From assembly GCF_000425405.1 (NCBI RefSeq), contig NZ_KE384364.1, positions 234,345-298,344 on the forward strand: a stretch of 64,000 nucleotides of DNA. Direction: 5' to 3'. The stretch comes from Ferrimonas kyonanensis DSM 18153. Its GTDB lineage: Bacteria; Pseudomonadota; Gammaproteobacteria; Enterobacterales; Shewanellaceae. Under the pieces are notes generated by a model, which did not search any database, was not told where the DNA came from, and saw nothing but the letters and a program-made list of their open reading frames with translations. Both the position numbers and the translations under genes were made by a program. Below, piece after piece: positions 27,793 to 37,866 of the stretch; within the stretch, counting starts at the first letter, position 1; every line of letters begins with the position of its first letter.

Positions 27793-30700
27793 ATGGCGAC
27801 AACACTGCAACACCTCCTCGAGCAACGCATTCTGATTCTCGATGGCGCCATGGGGACCATGATTCAGGGCCATCAACTCGAGGAGGACGACTTCCGGGGC
27901 GATCGCTTCGCCCAGTGGCCCTGTCAGCTGAAGGGCAACAACGATCTGTTGTCACTGACCCAACCGGAGATTATTCACGGCATTCATCGCCAGTACTTGC
28001 TGGCCGGCGCCGACATCATCGAAACCAACACCTTCAACAGCACCACCATCGCCATGGCCGATTACCAGATGGAATCGCTGTCGAAGGAGATCAACTACGA
28101 ATCTGCCAGGCTGGCGCGCCGAGCCGCCGATGAGGTGGCCGCCGAGACCGGCCAGCCTCGCTTCGTGGCCGGGGTACTGGGCCCCACCAACCGAACCTGC
28201 TCCATCAGCCCGGACGTCAACGACCCCGGCTACCGCAACGTCAGCTTCGATCAACTGGTGGACGCCTTCAGCGAGTCCGCCCGGGCGCTGATCGACGGCG
28301 GCGCCGACCTGCTGCTGGTGGAGACCGTGTTCGACACCCTCAATGCCAAGGCGGCCCTGTTTGCCATCGATACGCTGTTTGAGTCACTGGGACGCTCCCT
28401 GCCGGTAATGATCTCCGGCACCATTACCGATGCCTCCGGCCGCACCCTGACCGGCCAAACCACCGAGGCGTTCTATAACTCCCTGAATCACATAAAGCCC
28501 GTCGCCATCGGTCTCAACTGTGCCCTGGGCCCCAAGGAGCTGACCCCCTACGTCGAAGAGCTGTCCCGCATCGCCGACTGCCCGGTATCGGCCCACCCTA
28601 ACGCCGGCTTGCCCAACGAGTTTGGCGAGTACGATGAAACGCCGCAGCAGATGGCCGACATCATTGGACAATGGGCTGCGGAAGGTTGGCTCAACATCGT
28701 CGGTGGCTGCTGTGGTACCACGCCGGAGCACATTCGAGCGATTCGCGACGCGGTGTCGGCACATCCGCCCCGGGCATTGCCGCAGATTCCGGTAGCCTGT
28801 CGGCTGGCGGGGCTGGAGCCCTGCACCATCGGCGCCGACTCGCTGTTCGTCAACGTGGGCGAGCGTACCAATGTCACCGGCTCGGCCCGGTTCCTGCGGC
28901 TGATCAAGGAGGGGGACTACGAAACCGCCCTGTCGGTCGCTCGCCAACAGGTAGAGAACGGCGCCCAGATCATCGACATCAATATGGACGAAGGGATGCT
29001 GGATGGCGTCGCCGCCATGGAGCGTTTCCTGAAATTGATCGCATCGGAACCGGAGATCGCCCGAGTACCGATCATGATCGACTCTTCCAAGTGGGAGGTA
29101 CTGGAAGCGGGACTCAAGTGCATTCAGGGCAAGGGGGTCGTCAACTCCATCTCCATGAAAGAGGGGGAAGCGGAGTTTATTCGCCAGGCGACGCTGATTC
29201 GCCGCTATGGTGCCGCCGCCATCGTGATGGCCTTTGATGAACAGGGCCAGGCCGACACCTACCAGCGAAAAGTGGAGATCTGCACCCGCGCCTACCGAGT
29301 GCTGACCGAACAGGTGGGGTTCCCCCCTCAGGACATCATCTTCGATCCCAACATCTTTGCCATCGCCACCGGCATCGAGGAGCACGACAACTACGCCGTC
29401 GACTTCATCGAAGCCTGTCGTACCATCAAGCAGACCCTGCCTCATGCCCTGCTGTCTGGCGGCGTCTCCAACGTGTCGTTCTCTTTCAGGGGCAACAACC
29501 CGGTCAGGGAAGCGATTCATGCGGTGTTCCTCTATCACGCCATCCACGCCGGGCTGACCATGGGCATCGTCAACGCCGGTCAGTTGGCGATCTTCGACGA
29601 CATTCCCGAAGCGCTGCGACAGCGGGTGGAAGACATCGTCCTCAACCGGCGCCCCGATGGTACCGAGCGGCTGCTGGCGGTGGCCGATGACTACCGCGGC
29701 GACGGCAAGCAGCAGCAGGACCCCAAGGATGCTCAGTGGCGCAGCCTGCCGGTGAATAAGCGGCTGGAACATGCCCTGGTTAAGGGCATCACCGAGTTCA
29801 TCATCGAGGACACCGAACAGGCACGGCTGCAGGCCAAAGAGCCCATCGAAGTCATTGAGGGCCCGCTGATGGACGGCATGAATGTGGTGGGGGATCTGTT
29901 CGGCGACGGCCGCATGTTTCTGCCTCAGGTGGTTAAATCTGCCCGAGTGATGAAGCAGGCAGTGGCCCACCTGACGCCCTTCATTGAAGCCTCCAAGAAA
30001 GAGGTCAGTTCCGCCGGCAAGGTGGTGATGGCCACGGTCAAAGGGGACGTGCACGACATTGGCAAGAACATCGTTGCGGTGGTGCTGCAATGTAATGGCT
30101 ACGAGGTGGTGGACTTAGGGGTGATGGTGCCGGTGGAAAAGATCATCGAAACCGCCATCGCCGAAAACGCCGACGCCATCGGCATGTCCGGGCTGATCAC
30201 CCCGTCCCTGGACGAGATGATTCACAACGTCAAAGCCTATCAGAAGGCCGGGCTGGATATTCCCTGCTTTATTGGCGGGGCCACCACCTCCAAGATCCAT
30301 ACCGCGGTAAAAATTCATCAGCACTACCCGGCCGGGGCGGTGTACGTCCCTGACGCCTCCCGAACGGTGCCGGTGGTGGCCAAACTGATCGACCAGAGCC
30401 AGCGCCGGGCCTTCGTGGAGGAGGTCTATGCCGATTACGCCGAGCTGAAGGCCAAACGCGAGGCCCAGGGACGACGCAAAACCCTGGTCAGCCTGCAGCA
30501 GGCCAGGGACAACCGCAATCAGATTGACTGGGATAAGTACACCCCGTTTGCCCCTCAGCAAACCGGCATTCGCGTCTTTAAGGACTACCCGCTGGAGGAT
30601 CTGATTGAGCGCATCGACTGGACACCGTTTTTCCGCAGCTGGGGCCTGCATGGCCGTTACCCCGAGATCTTTGATCACCCCAAGGTGGGTCAGGAAGCCC

Positions 30701-31458
30701 GGGAGTTGTACGACAACGGCCGCACCATGCTGACGAGCCTGATGGAGGAGAAGTGGCTGAGCGCCGCCGCGGTCATCGGCCTGTTCCCAGCCAACAGCGT
30801 CGATCACGATGACATCGAGATCTATGAGGATGAATCGCGGCAATCCACCCTGACCACCCTGCATATGCTGCGCCAGCAGATCGAACGGGCAGGCAACAAC
30901 AACTTTGCCCTGTCCGACTTTGTGGCCCCCAAAACCAGCGGCAAACGGGACTTCATGGGCGCCTTTGCCGTCACCGCCGGCATTGGCATCGAGCCTCACA
31001 TCGCCCGCTTTGAAGCCGCCGGCGACGACTACAGTGCCATCATGCTCAAGGCGCTGGCGGATCGGCTGGCCGAGGCCTTTGCCGAGCGAATGCACGAGCG
31101 GGTCCGCAAAGAGTTCTGGGGCTATGCCGCCGACGAGCAGTTGGACAACGGCGATCTGATCCGTGAGCGTTACAAGGGCATCCGTCCGGCGCCCGGCTAC
31201 GCCGCCTGCCCGGATCACACCGAAAAAGGGCTATTGTGGCAATTATTGCAACCGGAGCAGCGCATCGGCTTGGCGATCACCGAAAGCTACGCCATGTACC
31301 CGACGGCAGCGGTGTCAGGCTGGTACTTCGCCCATCCTGAATCCCGCTATTTTGGCGTCACCGACATCGGCGAGGATCAGCTCGAAGACTACGCCCGCCG
31401 CAAAGGCTGGAGTCTGGAGCAGGCTAAAAAATGGCTGGCGCCGCTGCTGCATGGCTAG
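27793..31458 (+). CDS. metH: Cobalamin-dependent methionine synthase
   Basis: A 1221-residue enzyme (E. coli 1227) that methylates homocysteine using methyl-tetrahydrofolate and B12. All four modules are present. The homocysteine domain has zinc ligands in LNCALGP and GGCCGTTPE, and the folate-binding barrel has [14 protein letters not shown]. The B12 cap and Rossmann domain have [10 protein letters not shown], the His ligand of cobalt. The C-terminal activation domain ends with [20 protein letters not shown]. It is a single-gene unit under a MetJ operator. Confidence 0.98.
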   Translation: MATTLQHLLEQRILILDGAMGTMIQGHQLEEDDFRGDRFAQWPCQLKGNNDLLSLTQPEIIHGIHRQYLLAGADIIETNTFNSTTIAMADYQMESLSKEINYESARLARRAADEVAAETGQPRFVAGVLGPTNRTCSISPDVNDPGYRNVSFDQLVDAFSESARALIDGGADLLLVETVFDTLNAKAALFAIDTLFESLGRSLPVMISGTITDASGRTLTGQTTEAFYNSLNHIKPVAIGLNCALGPKELTPYVEELSRIADCPVSAHPNAGLPNEFGEYDETPQQMADIIGQWAAEGWLNIVGGCCGTTPEHIRAIRDAVSAHPPRALPQIPVACRLAGLEPCTIGADSLFVNVGERTNVTGSARFLRLIKEGDYETALSVARQQVENGAQIIDINMDEGMLDGVAAMERFLKLIASEPEIARVPIMIDSSKWEVLEAGLKCIQGKGVVNSISMKEGEAEFIRQATLIRRYGAAAIVMAFDEQGQADTYQRKVEICTRAYRVLTEQVGFPPQDIIFDPNIFAIATGIEEHDNYAVDFIEACRTIKQTLPHALLSGGVSNVSFSFRGNNPVREAIHAVFLYHAIHAGLTMGIVNAGQLAIFDDIPEALRQRVEDIVLNRRPDGTERLLAVADDYRGDGKQQQDPKDAQWRSLPVNKRLEHALVKGITEFIIEDTEQARLQAKEPIEVIEGPLMDGMNVVGDLFGDGRMFLPQVVKSARVMKQAVAHLTPFIEASKKEVSSAGKVVMATVKGDVHDIGKNIVAVVLQCNGYEVVDLGVMVPVEKIIETAIAENADAIGMSGLITPSLDEMIHNVKAYQKAGLDIPCFIGGATTSKIHTAVKIHQHYPAGAVYVPDASRTVPVVAKLIDQSQRRAFVEEVYADYAELKAKREAQGRRKTLVSLQQARDNRNQIDWDKYTPFAPQQTGIRVFKDYPLEDLIERIDWTPFFRSWGLHGRYPEIFDHPKVGQEARELYDNGRTMLTSLMEEKWLSAAAVIGLFPANSVDHDDIEIYEDESRQSTLTTLHMLRQQIERAGNNNFALSDFVAPKTSGKRDFMGAFAVTAGIGIEPHIARFEAAGDDYSAIMLKALADRLAEAFAERMHERVRKEFWGYAADEQLDNGDLIRERYKGIRPAPGYAACPDHTEKGLLWQLLQPEQRIGLAITESYAMYPTAAVSGWYFAHPESRYFGVTDIGEDQLEDYARRKGWSLEQAKKWLAPLLHG

Positions 31459-32021
31459 AATCGGTTTTGCCTCAGCGCCAAACTGTCCAGGTAGAAGTCG
31501 AGGGGGCCATTCAGGTCCTCCAGGCTGAGACCTTCAGGACCGGCATGCAGCGCCAAGGCAAAACCATGCAGGTAATCCACCAACAGACACAGCGCCTGCT
31601 GTTGCTGGTCTGGCGTCAGTGCCAATGGGGCCAACGCCTGCTCAAAGCGCTCACCAAAGACCTGTGCCGGACCGGTACTGGTCATGGACAGCAGGGTCTG
31701 CAGCAGGCCACTGTGATCGGCAAGCAGCTGCAGATAACTTTGGCTCAGGCGGGTCAACTCCTGCCGCCAGTTCTGGCCCTGTTCGGGTTGATAGACACTC
31801 GACACCAGAGTGCAACACAACGACTCCAGCAGCGCTGCCTTGTTGGGAAAGTAATGGTATAACGCCATGACATCCACCTGAAGCTGCGCCGCCAAGGCGC
31901 GCAGACTGGGGACCTTGCCCTCGCTCAACAACAGCCGGTGTGCCTGTTCGATGATCCGCTCTGCCGACAACCCCGACTGACTCGACAGCGGCCGGCCGCG
32001 CCGTTTGCCCTTGACAACCAT
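31455..32021 (-). CDS. TetR-family transcriptional regulator
   Basis: A 188-residue repressor. The N-terminal HTH reads [41 protein letters not shown], a standard TetR domain with a basic leader (KGKRRGRP). The C-terminal ligand domain is helical and resembles TetR_C groups. The ATG at 32021 follows a good GAGGAG. It is divergent from a RibD/DHFR-like gene with a palindromic operator between, and its 3' end overlaps metH by 4 nt. Confidence 0.92.
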   Translation of the reverse strand: MVVKGKRRGRPLSSQSGLSAERIIEQAHRLLLSEGKVPSLRALAAQLQVDVMALYHYFPNKAALLESLCCTLVSSVYQPEQGQNWRQELTRLSQSYLQLLADHSGLLQTLLSMTSTGPAQVFGERFEQALAPLALTPDQQQQALCLLVDYLHGFALALHAGPEGLSLEDLNGPLDFYLDSLALRQNRF

Positions 32022-32049
32022 TGATGCTCCTCTCTATGCTTCACCCAAC

Positions 32050-32068
32050 AATTCTACATTGTAGAATT
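32050..32068. promoter_or_regulatory. Perfect 19-bp palindrome, likely TetR operator
   Basis: AATTCTACA and its exact complement TGTAGAATT are separated by one T. The site lies midway between the divergent TetR and RibD/DHFR-like genes, the usual place for a TetR-family operator controlling both. Confidence 0.82.
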
Positions 32069-32103
32069 AGTGTCATTGAGTTGCAAATGGGTAAGGAGCA
32101 TTT

Positions 32104-32658
32104 ATGAATACCGTCTATCTCGGAGTCAGCCTCGATGGTTACATCGCCGATCGTCAGGGAGGCCTGGAGTGGCTGCACAGCCCCCCTAATCCGAATCACG
32201 ATGACTTCGGCTTTGCCGACTTCATGGCCCGTGTGGACGCGCTGGTGATGGGCCGAAACACCTTTGATACGGTGCTTGGATTTAACTGCCCCTGGCCATA
32301 CAACAAACCGGTCTTCGTCGTCAGCCGCACCCTGACCTCGGTGCCTGACCACCTCAGCGACCGGGTGCAGTTGATTCAGGGGGAGCCGGTTCAGATCTGC
32401 AACGAACTCAAAACGCTGGGATACAGCAACCTCTATATCGATGGCGGCGTCACCGTACAGCGCTTCCTGCAGGCGGGGCTGATCGATGAGCTGATTCTGA
32501 CTCAGGTGCCGGTGTTGCTTGGAGGCGGCGTGCCCCTGTTCAATGAACTGGAAACGCCACAGCAGTTTGAGTTGGTCGACTCCGAAGTGCTGCTCAATGC
32601 CCTGGTAAAAAGCCACTATCGACGCAAACAGCCCCCTGTTGACACCAGCACCGAATAA
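32104..32658 (+). CDS. Dihydrofolate reductase/RibD C-terminal family reductase
   Basis: A 184-residue NADPH-dependent reductase-fold protein. It starts MNTVYLGVSLDGYIADRQGGL and has VDALVMGRNTFDTVL and LYIDGGVTVQRFLQAGLIDELILT, typical of the RibD C-terminal/YwjB-like family. The true substrate of these stand-alone proteins is mostly unknown. It is probably repressed by the divergent TetR protein through the palindrome at 32050-32068. Confidence 0.88.
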   Translation: MNTVYLGVSLDGYIADRQGGLEWLHSPPNPNHDDFGFADFMARVDALVMGRNTFDTVLGFNCPWPYNKPVFVVSRTLTSVPDHLSDRVQLIQGEPVQICNELKTLGYSNLYIDGGVTVQRFLQAGLIDELILTQVPVLLGGGVPLFNELETPQQFELVDSEVLLNALVKSHYRRKQPPVDTSTE

Positions 32659-32675
32659 CCTCGGCACAGCAAGCG

Positions 32676-33713
32676 CTACGACTTCGGCAACAGCCCTTCC
32701 AGCAGGGCCGCCGCCGGAATCGCCCGACAGCCACTGGCATTCTGCCCACACCACAAGGGTGAAAAATCGCTGCTGTGCTGAGCTTCAGCCAGTTGCCTCA
32801 GGGCAGTAATGGCCCCACTGGCATGGGGAAACGCCGGCACTCCCTCCGGTCGGGGCCCCAATTCCCGAATCACCCGATTGACAATGCCGCGGGCCGGGCG
32901 ACCGGAAAACAGCGTAGTCAACGTGGTATGACCGGCCGCTGGGCTCTGCAGGGCCTGACGGTGGAGTTCACTGGTTTTCGCTTCATCACAGAGCAAAAAT
33001 GCGGTGCCTACCTGCACCGCCGAGGCCCCCAGCTTCAGGGCAGCAGCCACACCCTGGCGATCGGCAATGCCACCGGCGGCGATCACCGGCAGTGACACCG
33101 CCGCCACCACCTGAGGCAGCAGCGCCATCAAACCGGATTGCAGGCTGAGATCTGAGCGAAGGAAGTGGCCCCGGTGACCTCCGGCTTCCAGTCCCTGAAC
33201 AATGATGCCATCGGCACCGTGAGCCTGCAGCCACAGCGCCTCCTCCACCGTGGTGGCTGACGCGATGACCTTGGTGCCCCAGCTCTGCACCCGCGACAAC
33301 AGCGCCTCATTCGGTAGCCCGAAATGAAAACTGACCACCGCCGGTCGGTACTCGGCTATCACCGCCGCCATCTCGGCACTGAACGGCTGCCTGGCGGGTC
33401 CCGCGGCAAGCCCGTCGGTGCTGCCGCCAAACTGCTCAAAATAAGGTTGCAATCGATGGCGCCAACGCCGCTCGGCCGAAGCCGACGCTGCCGACGGTGA
33501 GTGGCAGAAAAAATTCAGATTGACCGGCGCGTCGCAGACCTCGGCCAGGCGTGCCAACTGCTCACTCAATGCGGCAGGCGTTAACATGGCACACGGCAGA
33601 GACCCCAAGCCACCGGCGTTGCTGACCGCCGCCGCCAGTTGGTAATCCTGAACACCGGCCATCGGCGCCTGAATGATGGGATAACGGGTGTGAAACAATG
33701 CAGCGCTCGACAT
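32676..33713 (-). CDS. Nitronate monooxygenase family FMN protein
   Basis: A 345-residue TIM-barrel flavoprotein of the 2-nitropropane dioxygenase/NMO family. Seen are PIIQAPMAGVQDYQLAAAVSNAGGLG near the start, QGLEAGGHRGHF around the catalytic His, and PVIAAGGIADRQGVAAALKLGA. It oxidises alkyl nitronates such as propionate-3-nitronate. The ATG at 33713 has AAGGAG upstream and gives the family N-terminus; an open frame continues upstream without support. Confidence 0.92.
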   Translation of the reverse strand: MSSAALFHTRYPIIQAPMAGVQDYQLAAAVSNAGGLGSLPCAMLTPAALSEQLARLAEVCDAPVNLNFFCHSPSAASASAERRWRHRLQPYFEQFGGSTDGLAAGPARQPFSAEMAAVIAEYRPAVVSFHFGLPNEALLSRVQSWGTKVIASATTVEEALWLQAHGADGIIVQGLEAGGHRGHFLRSDLSLQSGLMALLPQVVAAVSLPVIAAGGIADRQGVAAALKLGASAVQVGTAFLLCDEAKTSELHRQALQSPAAGHTTLTTLFSGRPARGIVNRVIRELGPRPEGVPAFPHASGAITALRQLAEAQHSSDFSPLWCGQNASGCRAIPAAALLEGLLPKS

Positions 33714-33949
33714 ACTCACTCCTTGTTGTCGACAAAGCGAAGGGCCTTCCTGCCCCAGCGGGTGCACCACCAGAAAACGGTGCACGCAATCTAGAGTGAT
33801 GGAATTGCAGGAAAAATTCACTAAATCAGGAAAAAAAGTCCGCGTTGGTGCCAATGTTGCTGAATTTGTCAGCCCGGTCGGCAATAGGTTGCAGCAGTGT
33901 TTTTTAAAATCTGCTAGTCTGCGGCAAGAATCATTTCAAGGACACCCCT

Positions 33950-34564
33950 ATGCGAAGCAAGCTTGCCCTCGCCGCCATGGCGCTGCTAATGGCCATCAGC
34001 GCTCAGGCCGCCGATCAAATTCTGACTCTTGAGGATGGCCGCCAGGTCATTCTGCGAGACGACTTTACCTGGCAATACCTGGCCCCGGCCAAAGAGCCTC
34101 AGCTCGACAGCCCCCCGAAGGCCGGCAACAGCGCCCCCGTGGCGGCCATTCCGGTGAGCAGCGCGCCGCCTAAAGTCGCCACCAGCATACCGGCTAAACC
34201 CATGTCCAGTGGCGTAAAGGTGGTACCAGGGCAAGACAAAGACGTGATGCAGCTGTCGGACTCAGGCGCAGACATCCTCCTGGGCCACGCCAGCTACGAA
34301 GGCGGTGAACTGGTGATCTTCACTGCCATTACCAACCAAGGGCGGCAATCGATCGTTGAGATTGACCTCAGCATTCGAGTCATGGATGAACATGGCCAGA
34401 TTCTGGCCGATGATACGGTTCCGGTATGGCGCTCCATCAAACGGATGGCCGATACCTACCTGCGTCCTGGCAGCAGCAAACCCGGGCTGGTGATTCGAAT
34501 TCCGGTGGAACAACGGGAAGTCTACCAACTGAAAGTGGAAGTGGACGATCTGTCCACCCGCTAA
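33950..34564 (+). CDS. DUF3157-like secreted protein
   Basis: A 204-residue protein with a Sec signal peptide (about 1-20, ending AQA). A short beta motif follows (LTLEDGRQVILRDDFTWQYL), then a Pro/Ala/Ser-rich linker of about 55 residues. The C-terminal beta-sandwich-like part includes GELVIFTAITNQGRQSIVEIDLSIRV. The DGRxVxLxDDFTW start fits DUF3157 of marine gammaproteobacteria. Function is unknown. A strong terminator follows. Confidence 0.7.
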   Translation: MRSKLALAAMALLMAISAQAADQILTLEDGRQVILRDDFTWQYLAPAKEPQLDSPPKAGNSAPVAAIPVSSAPPKVATSIPAKPMSSGVKVVPGQDKDVMQLSDSGADILLGHASYEGGELVIFTAITNQGRQSIVEIDLSIRVMDEHGQILADDTVPVWRSIKRMADTYLRPGSSKPGLVIRIPVEQREVYQLKVEVDDLSTR

Positions 34565-34574
34565 CCCGCCATCG

Positions 34575-34603
34575 CAACAACGGCGCCTCGGGCGCCGTTG
34601 TTG
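34575..34603 (+). terminator. Hairpin after the DUF3157 gene
   Basis: A perfect 13-bp stem (CAACAACGGCGCC/GGCGCCGTTGTTG) with a 3-nt loop and then CTGTCCTTT. It separates two convergent genes. Confidence 0.75.
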
Positions 34604-34619
34604 CTGTCCTTTAGCAAGA

Positions 34620-35195
34620 TCAAAACCGCTTCACCACGCTGAAGGCACCCCGAACCTGTCCCAGCTCATAGCCTCGAGCGTGGTCATCGGGATAGAGGCT
34701 GTCGATGGCCTCTGCCAGCTGCGGTGCCACATTGGCGCCATGACACGTCAGGCAAGGCCCCTGAATGGCGATGGCTTTCATCAGCCGATACTGCTGTTCA
34801 TCGTACTGGCTGGCCAGTAATTCAGATACCGGTTCACCGTCGGCATGGCGCCGTTCAAACGCGAGCAGACTCTGACGCTCCCAGCCATCGGCCGCGCCCG
34901 CCTGCGGGTTTCTCGGCTTCAGGCTGAGGCGTTTAATCTGCCAGCCGCTGCGCGCCTCCAGTTCGGCGGCCATCTGCGGCGCCTGCTCCGCGCACACCGA
35001 CACCGCGGCAACCGGCCCTCCTTGCTGCATCGCTTGCATCAGTGCCGGTTTCAGGGTGCCGGCAAACTCGGCAATCAGTGCCAGGCCTTTCTCCTGCAAT
35101 GCCTGCTGTTCCAGCGGCTCTGCCTGCCCCTGCAGTGGCAGCAGGGTTGCAGCCAACACTACCCAGGCGCACCTTACACATTCCTTCGCTGTCAT
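34620..35195 (-). CDS. DUF3365 (Tll0287-like) c-type haem protein
   Basis: A 191-residue secreted protein with a signal peptide (about 1-25, ending GQA). A DUF3365/Tll0287-like sensor-fold domain follows (PVAAVSVCAEQAPQMAAEL, RNPQAGAADGWERQSLLAFE). One haem c attachment motif CLTCH is near residue 148. It is exported and likely acts in the periplasm in redox sensing or electron transfer; no partner is evident. The next gene upstream on the same strand is a DUF417 protein. Confidence 0.82.
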   Translation of the reverse strand: MTAKECVRCAWVVLAATLLPLQGQAEPLEQQALQEKGLALIAEFAGTLKPALMQAMQQGGPVAAVSVCAEQAPQMAAELEARSGWQIKRLSLKPRNPQAGAADGWERQSLLAFERRHADGEPVSELLASQYDEQQYRLMKAIAIQGPCLTCHGANVAPQLAEAIDSLYPDDHARGYELGQVRGAFSVVKRF

Positions 35196-35269
35196 CGTCC
35201 CTTTCCTTGGTCATTGGCTCACAGAGCCTGTTTAATTAATTTAGATATATCTTATCAAGAAATTTCTAA

Positions 35270-36181
35270 TTAACAATCTTCACCGGGAGGATATCGATGC
35301 CAGAGAATCAGCGCCGCTGCCAGCAACAACTGGTCTTTCAGAATAAACACCCCGGTTCCATTCAGCAGCGGAAACTGATCCTCCGGGTTCCAGCCTGGCA
35401 CGGAAAACAGAAAACTGAGCGTCCCCAAGGCCGTCGCGGCGATGCCAGCCACGCCGAGACACCCCAGCACCCGACTGACGGGGAAGCAAACAATCAACCC
35501 CATAAACAGTAACTCCACGCTGCCAATGAAATTGGAGGCCCCCTGGACATCCCACAGATCGTAGGTCCAACTGAACAACAGATTCGACTCCATCAGTCGA
35601 ACGATGCCCTCCGCTTCGTAGCTGTGAAATTTAAGAAAGCCGATCCACCCCATCACCAGCACAATGCCCATCATGGCCAGGTGGGTCATCAGCCCTTTGC
35701 CAGCTTCAACCCAGGCGAACCGTCCGGACTGATGCCCCAGATCCACAAACAGATACCCAGCCACCGCCAACATCGACAGGTATTTGATCAGCCCCTGACC
35801 GGCCCCAAGGTAGGGAAAGCCCCAGCCCTCGACAAAAATCGGATTGGTAAACAGATACAGCAGATTCAAGCCAAAAATCACCATCGCCATCGCTGCCCCA
35901 AGGAAGGCCTGACGCCCGCCCCACAATCCCGTCAACACCAGCACGCCTGCCAGCACCTCCGCCACCATCATCAACAGCGCCAGAGTCTTCAGCGGCAGCC
36001 ACTGCAACAACGGCGCAAACAGGCTGCTGTTGGACAACCAGTAGTCGCTCATTTTCAGCTCGGAGGGGGTCAACTTCAGCCCCCCCAGCCAGATTAAATA
36101 CACAGACAGCACCAGTACCAGGTAGCGCCGAAGGGCCTGCTCACTCAGGCGGAGACGGGAAAACGCAGCAATCACATTCAT
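35270..36181 (-). CDS. Internally duplicated DUF417 (RclC/YkgB-like) membrane protein
   Basis: A 303-residue polytopic protein. The second half matches the DUF417 pattern well: GWIGFLKFHSYEAEGIVRLMESN, NFIGSVELLFMGLIV, TLSFLFSVPGW and GTGVFILKDQLLLAAALIL. The first half repeats the opening pattern (YLIWLGGLKLTPSELKMSDYWLSNSSLFAPLLQ), so it looks like two DUF417 units in one chain. E. coli RclC, of the reactive chlorine response, has a single unit of about 200 residues. The ATG at 36181 is chosen; no strong ribosome-binding site is visible. Confidence 0.75.
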   Translation of the reverse strand: MNVIAAFSRLRLSEQALRRYLVLVLSVYLIWLGGLKLTPSELKMSDYWLSNSSLFAPLLQWLPLKTLALLMMVAEVLAGVLVLTGLWGGRQAFLGAAMAMVIFGLNLLYLFTNPIFVEGWGFPYLGAGQGLIKYLSMLAVAGYLFVDLGHQSGRFAWVEAGKGLMTHLAMMGIVLVMGWIGFLKFHSYEAEGIVRLMESNLLFSWTYDLWDVQGASNFIGSVELLFMGLIVCFPVSRVLGCLGVAGIAATALGTLSFLFSVPGWNPEDQFPLLNGTGVFILKDQLLLAAALILWHRYPPGEDC

Positions 36182-36585
36182 CAATATCAGTCCATGGGTC
36201 ACAATTTCAGCGCGCCAGCGGCCCGCTCGTTGCGATAACAGACCGCACTCGAACCGCGGCCATTTCATCGCTGCCGCGGCTTTTTTTGCTGCGGGTCAGA
36301 GCGACGAAATGAAAACCGTTCAACTTCAGTGTAACAATCTGAAAATTAAGCTAATTAAGCGTTTATCTCCTTGAGGAAAAATGCCGATTAATTGAGCATT
36401 ATAAAAACCAGCGCGGGTGACATGCTTTTTTCTTATCCGAGTAGCATTTTCGTATCCTCCCGTTTGAAAAACCGATACAAAGAGAGTAAAACCAAAACCG
36501 AAAACAACAGAAGTGACCACCACAGAGTCACTCAGCAAGATAAAAACCCAAATATTCCAACATTTTCGCAACAAAGGTGTTACCC
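36182..36585. other. Gene-free region upstream of the DAACS symporter
   Basis: About 400 nt without a gene. A plus-strand hairpin CCGCGGC/GCCGCGG at 36254-36279 is followed by seven T residues (see the separate terminator entry). The distal part, 36300-36580, is AT-rich and should hold the symporter promoter. Confidence 0.5.
36254..36287 (+). terminator. Orphan terminator-like hairpin with U-run
   Basis: A 7-bp GC stem, 12-nt loop and C-T7 tail read on the plus strand. No plus-strand gene lies just upstream; the nearest gene is on the minus strand. It may end a short unannotated transcript. Confidence 0.5.
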
Positions 36586-37842
36586 GTGCAAAAGACGAAA
36601 GGCCTGTTAGGCAACATTGGCATTCAGGTGGTCATCGCCATGATCATCGGTACCCTGGTGGGTATCGCCATGGGAGAAAGTGCAGCGGTATTTGCCCCGC
36701 TGGGTAGTATCTTTATTCATCTGATCAAGATGCTGGTGATCCCCCTGGTGGCCGTGGCCATCATCAGTGGCGCCGCCGGACTGGGTAACAGCCACGCCGC
36801 CGGTCGCGTCGGCCTGACCACCCTGGGCTTCTTCGGCCTCACCTCCGCCGTGGCGGTAGCCCTGGCCCTGGCCATGGGTGAGATCTTTCAGCCGGGCATC
36901 GGCATCGACTTCTCCTCCGTCAGTGCCATGTACGAAGGCAACCTGGCTGCGAAGGGTGAACTGCCGACCTTCTGGGCCACCATGGTGGGCATGATTCCCA
37001 CCAACGTCTTCTCCTCCCTCAATGACGGCAACATCCTGCAGATTCTGGTGTTCTGCCTGTTCTTCGGCATTGGCCTGTCTAAAGTGGAAGCCGACCGCTC
37101 CCAGCCGCTGATCGACGGCATCAATACTGTTGTCGATGCCTTCGTATGGATGATCAACGTGGTCATGAAGATCGCTCCCATCGGCGTCTTTGGCCTAATG
37201 GCAGAAGCGGTAGGCACGTTCGGCTTTGCCGCCTTGAGCACGGTCATGAACCTATTCCTGGTGTACGTGGCCACCATCCTGATTTACGGCTTCCTGTTCT
37301 ACCCGGCAATGATCAAAACCCTGACCCGAATCCCGGTCAACAAGTTCATCTCCGCCATGAAGAAGCCACAGGCCGTGGCTCTGTCCACCGCGTCCTCCAT
37401 GGCAACGCTACCGGTCACCATGGATGTGTGTGAAAAAGAGCTGGGCATTCGCAACTCGACATCCAGCTTCGTGCTGCCTCTGGGCGCCACCATCAACATG
37501 AGCGGCAATGCCATCTACTACGGCTTGGTGGCGGTATTCTTCGCCCAGGCATTCCATGTCGACCTGGGCTTGGGGGCGTATGTCGCCATCATCCTGACCT
37601 CCACCCTGGGTGCGGTCGGTCAAGCCGGTGTACCTGGCCCCTCCTTCCTGGTGGTGGCCGTACTGCTGGCTGCCGGCATTCCAATCGAAGGCCTGCCGCT
37701 GCTGTTCGCCCTGGATCGTATCTTTGACATGATCCGTACCGCCCTCAACATCACCGGCGATGCGGTCTGTGCCGCCATTGTCGATGAGATGGCCGGTGAA
37801 GCCCCCCAGAGTCAGCAACAGGATGCCATCGACCTGAGGTAA
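36586..37842 (+). CDS. Dicarboxylate/amino acid:cation symporter (DAACS family)
   Basis: A 418-residue GltP/DctA-fold transporter. Hairpin 1 has the serine-rich tip LSTASSMATLP. TM8 has FDMIRTALNITGDAV, with the Asp and Arg (D394 and R397 of GltPh) that recognise acidic amino acids. The TM7 motif is NMSGN instead of NMDGT, so a cation-site Asp is replaced. I chose the GTG at 36586, eight nt after AAAGG; a GTG at 36577 overlaps that site. Aspartate/glutamate is a likely substrate by residue conservation, but this is inference. Confidence 0.9.
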   Translation: MQKTKGLLGNIGIQVVIAMIIGTLVGIAMGESAAVFAPLGSIFIHLIKMLVIPLVAVAIISGAAGLGNSHAAGRVGLTTLGFFGLTSAVAVALALAMGEIFQPGIGIDFSSVSAMYEGNLAAKGELPTFWATMVGMIPTNVFSSLNDGNILQILVFCLFFGIGLSKVEADRSQPLIDGINTVVDAFVWMINVVMKIAPIGVFGLMAEAVGTFGFAALSTVMNLFLVYVATILIYGFLFYPAMIKTLTRIPVNKFISAMKKPQAVALSTASSMATLPVTMDVCEKELGIRNSTSSFVLPLGATINMSGNAIYYGLVAVFFAQAFHVDLGLGAYVAIILTSTLGAVGQAGVPGPSFLVVAVLLAAGIPIEGLPLLFALDRIFDMIRTALNITGDAVCAAIVDEMAGEAPQSQQQDAIDLR

Positions 37843-37866
37843 TCCAACTACCGGTTAGACTCTGTT

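Noticed and set aside
28384-30090. Long open frame antisense to metH (568 codons)
   Set aside because: It lies wholly within metH in the opposite strand, has no family resemblance, and long antisense frames are expected in GC-rich coding DNA.
34620-36181. DUF3365 plus DUF417 as a proven operon
   Set aside because: The genes are on the same strand 74 nt apart, but no shared promoter or coupling can be shown from sequence; noted only as proximity.
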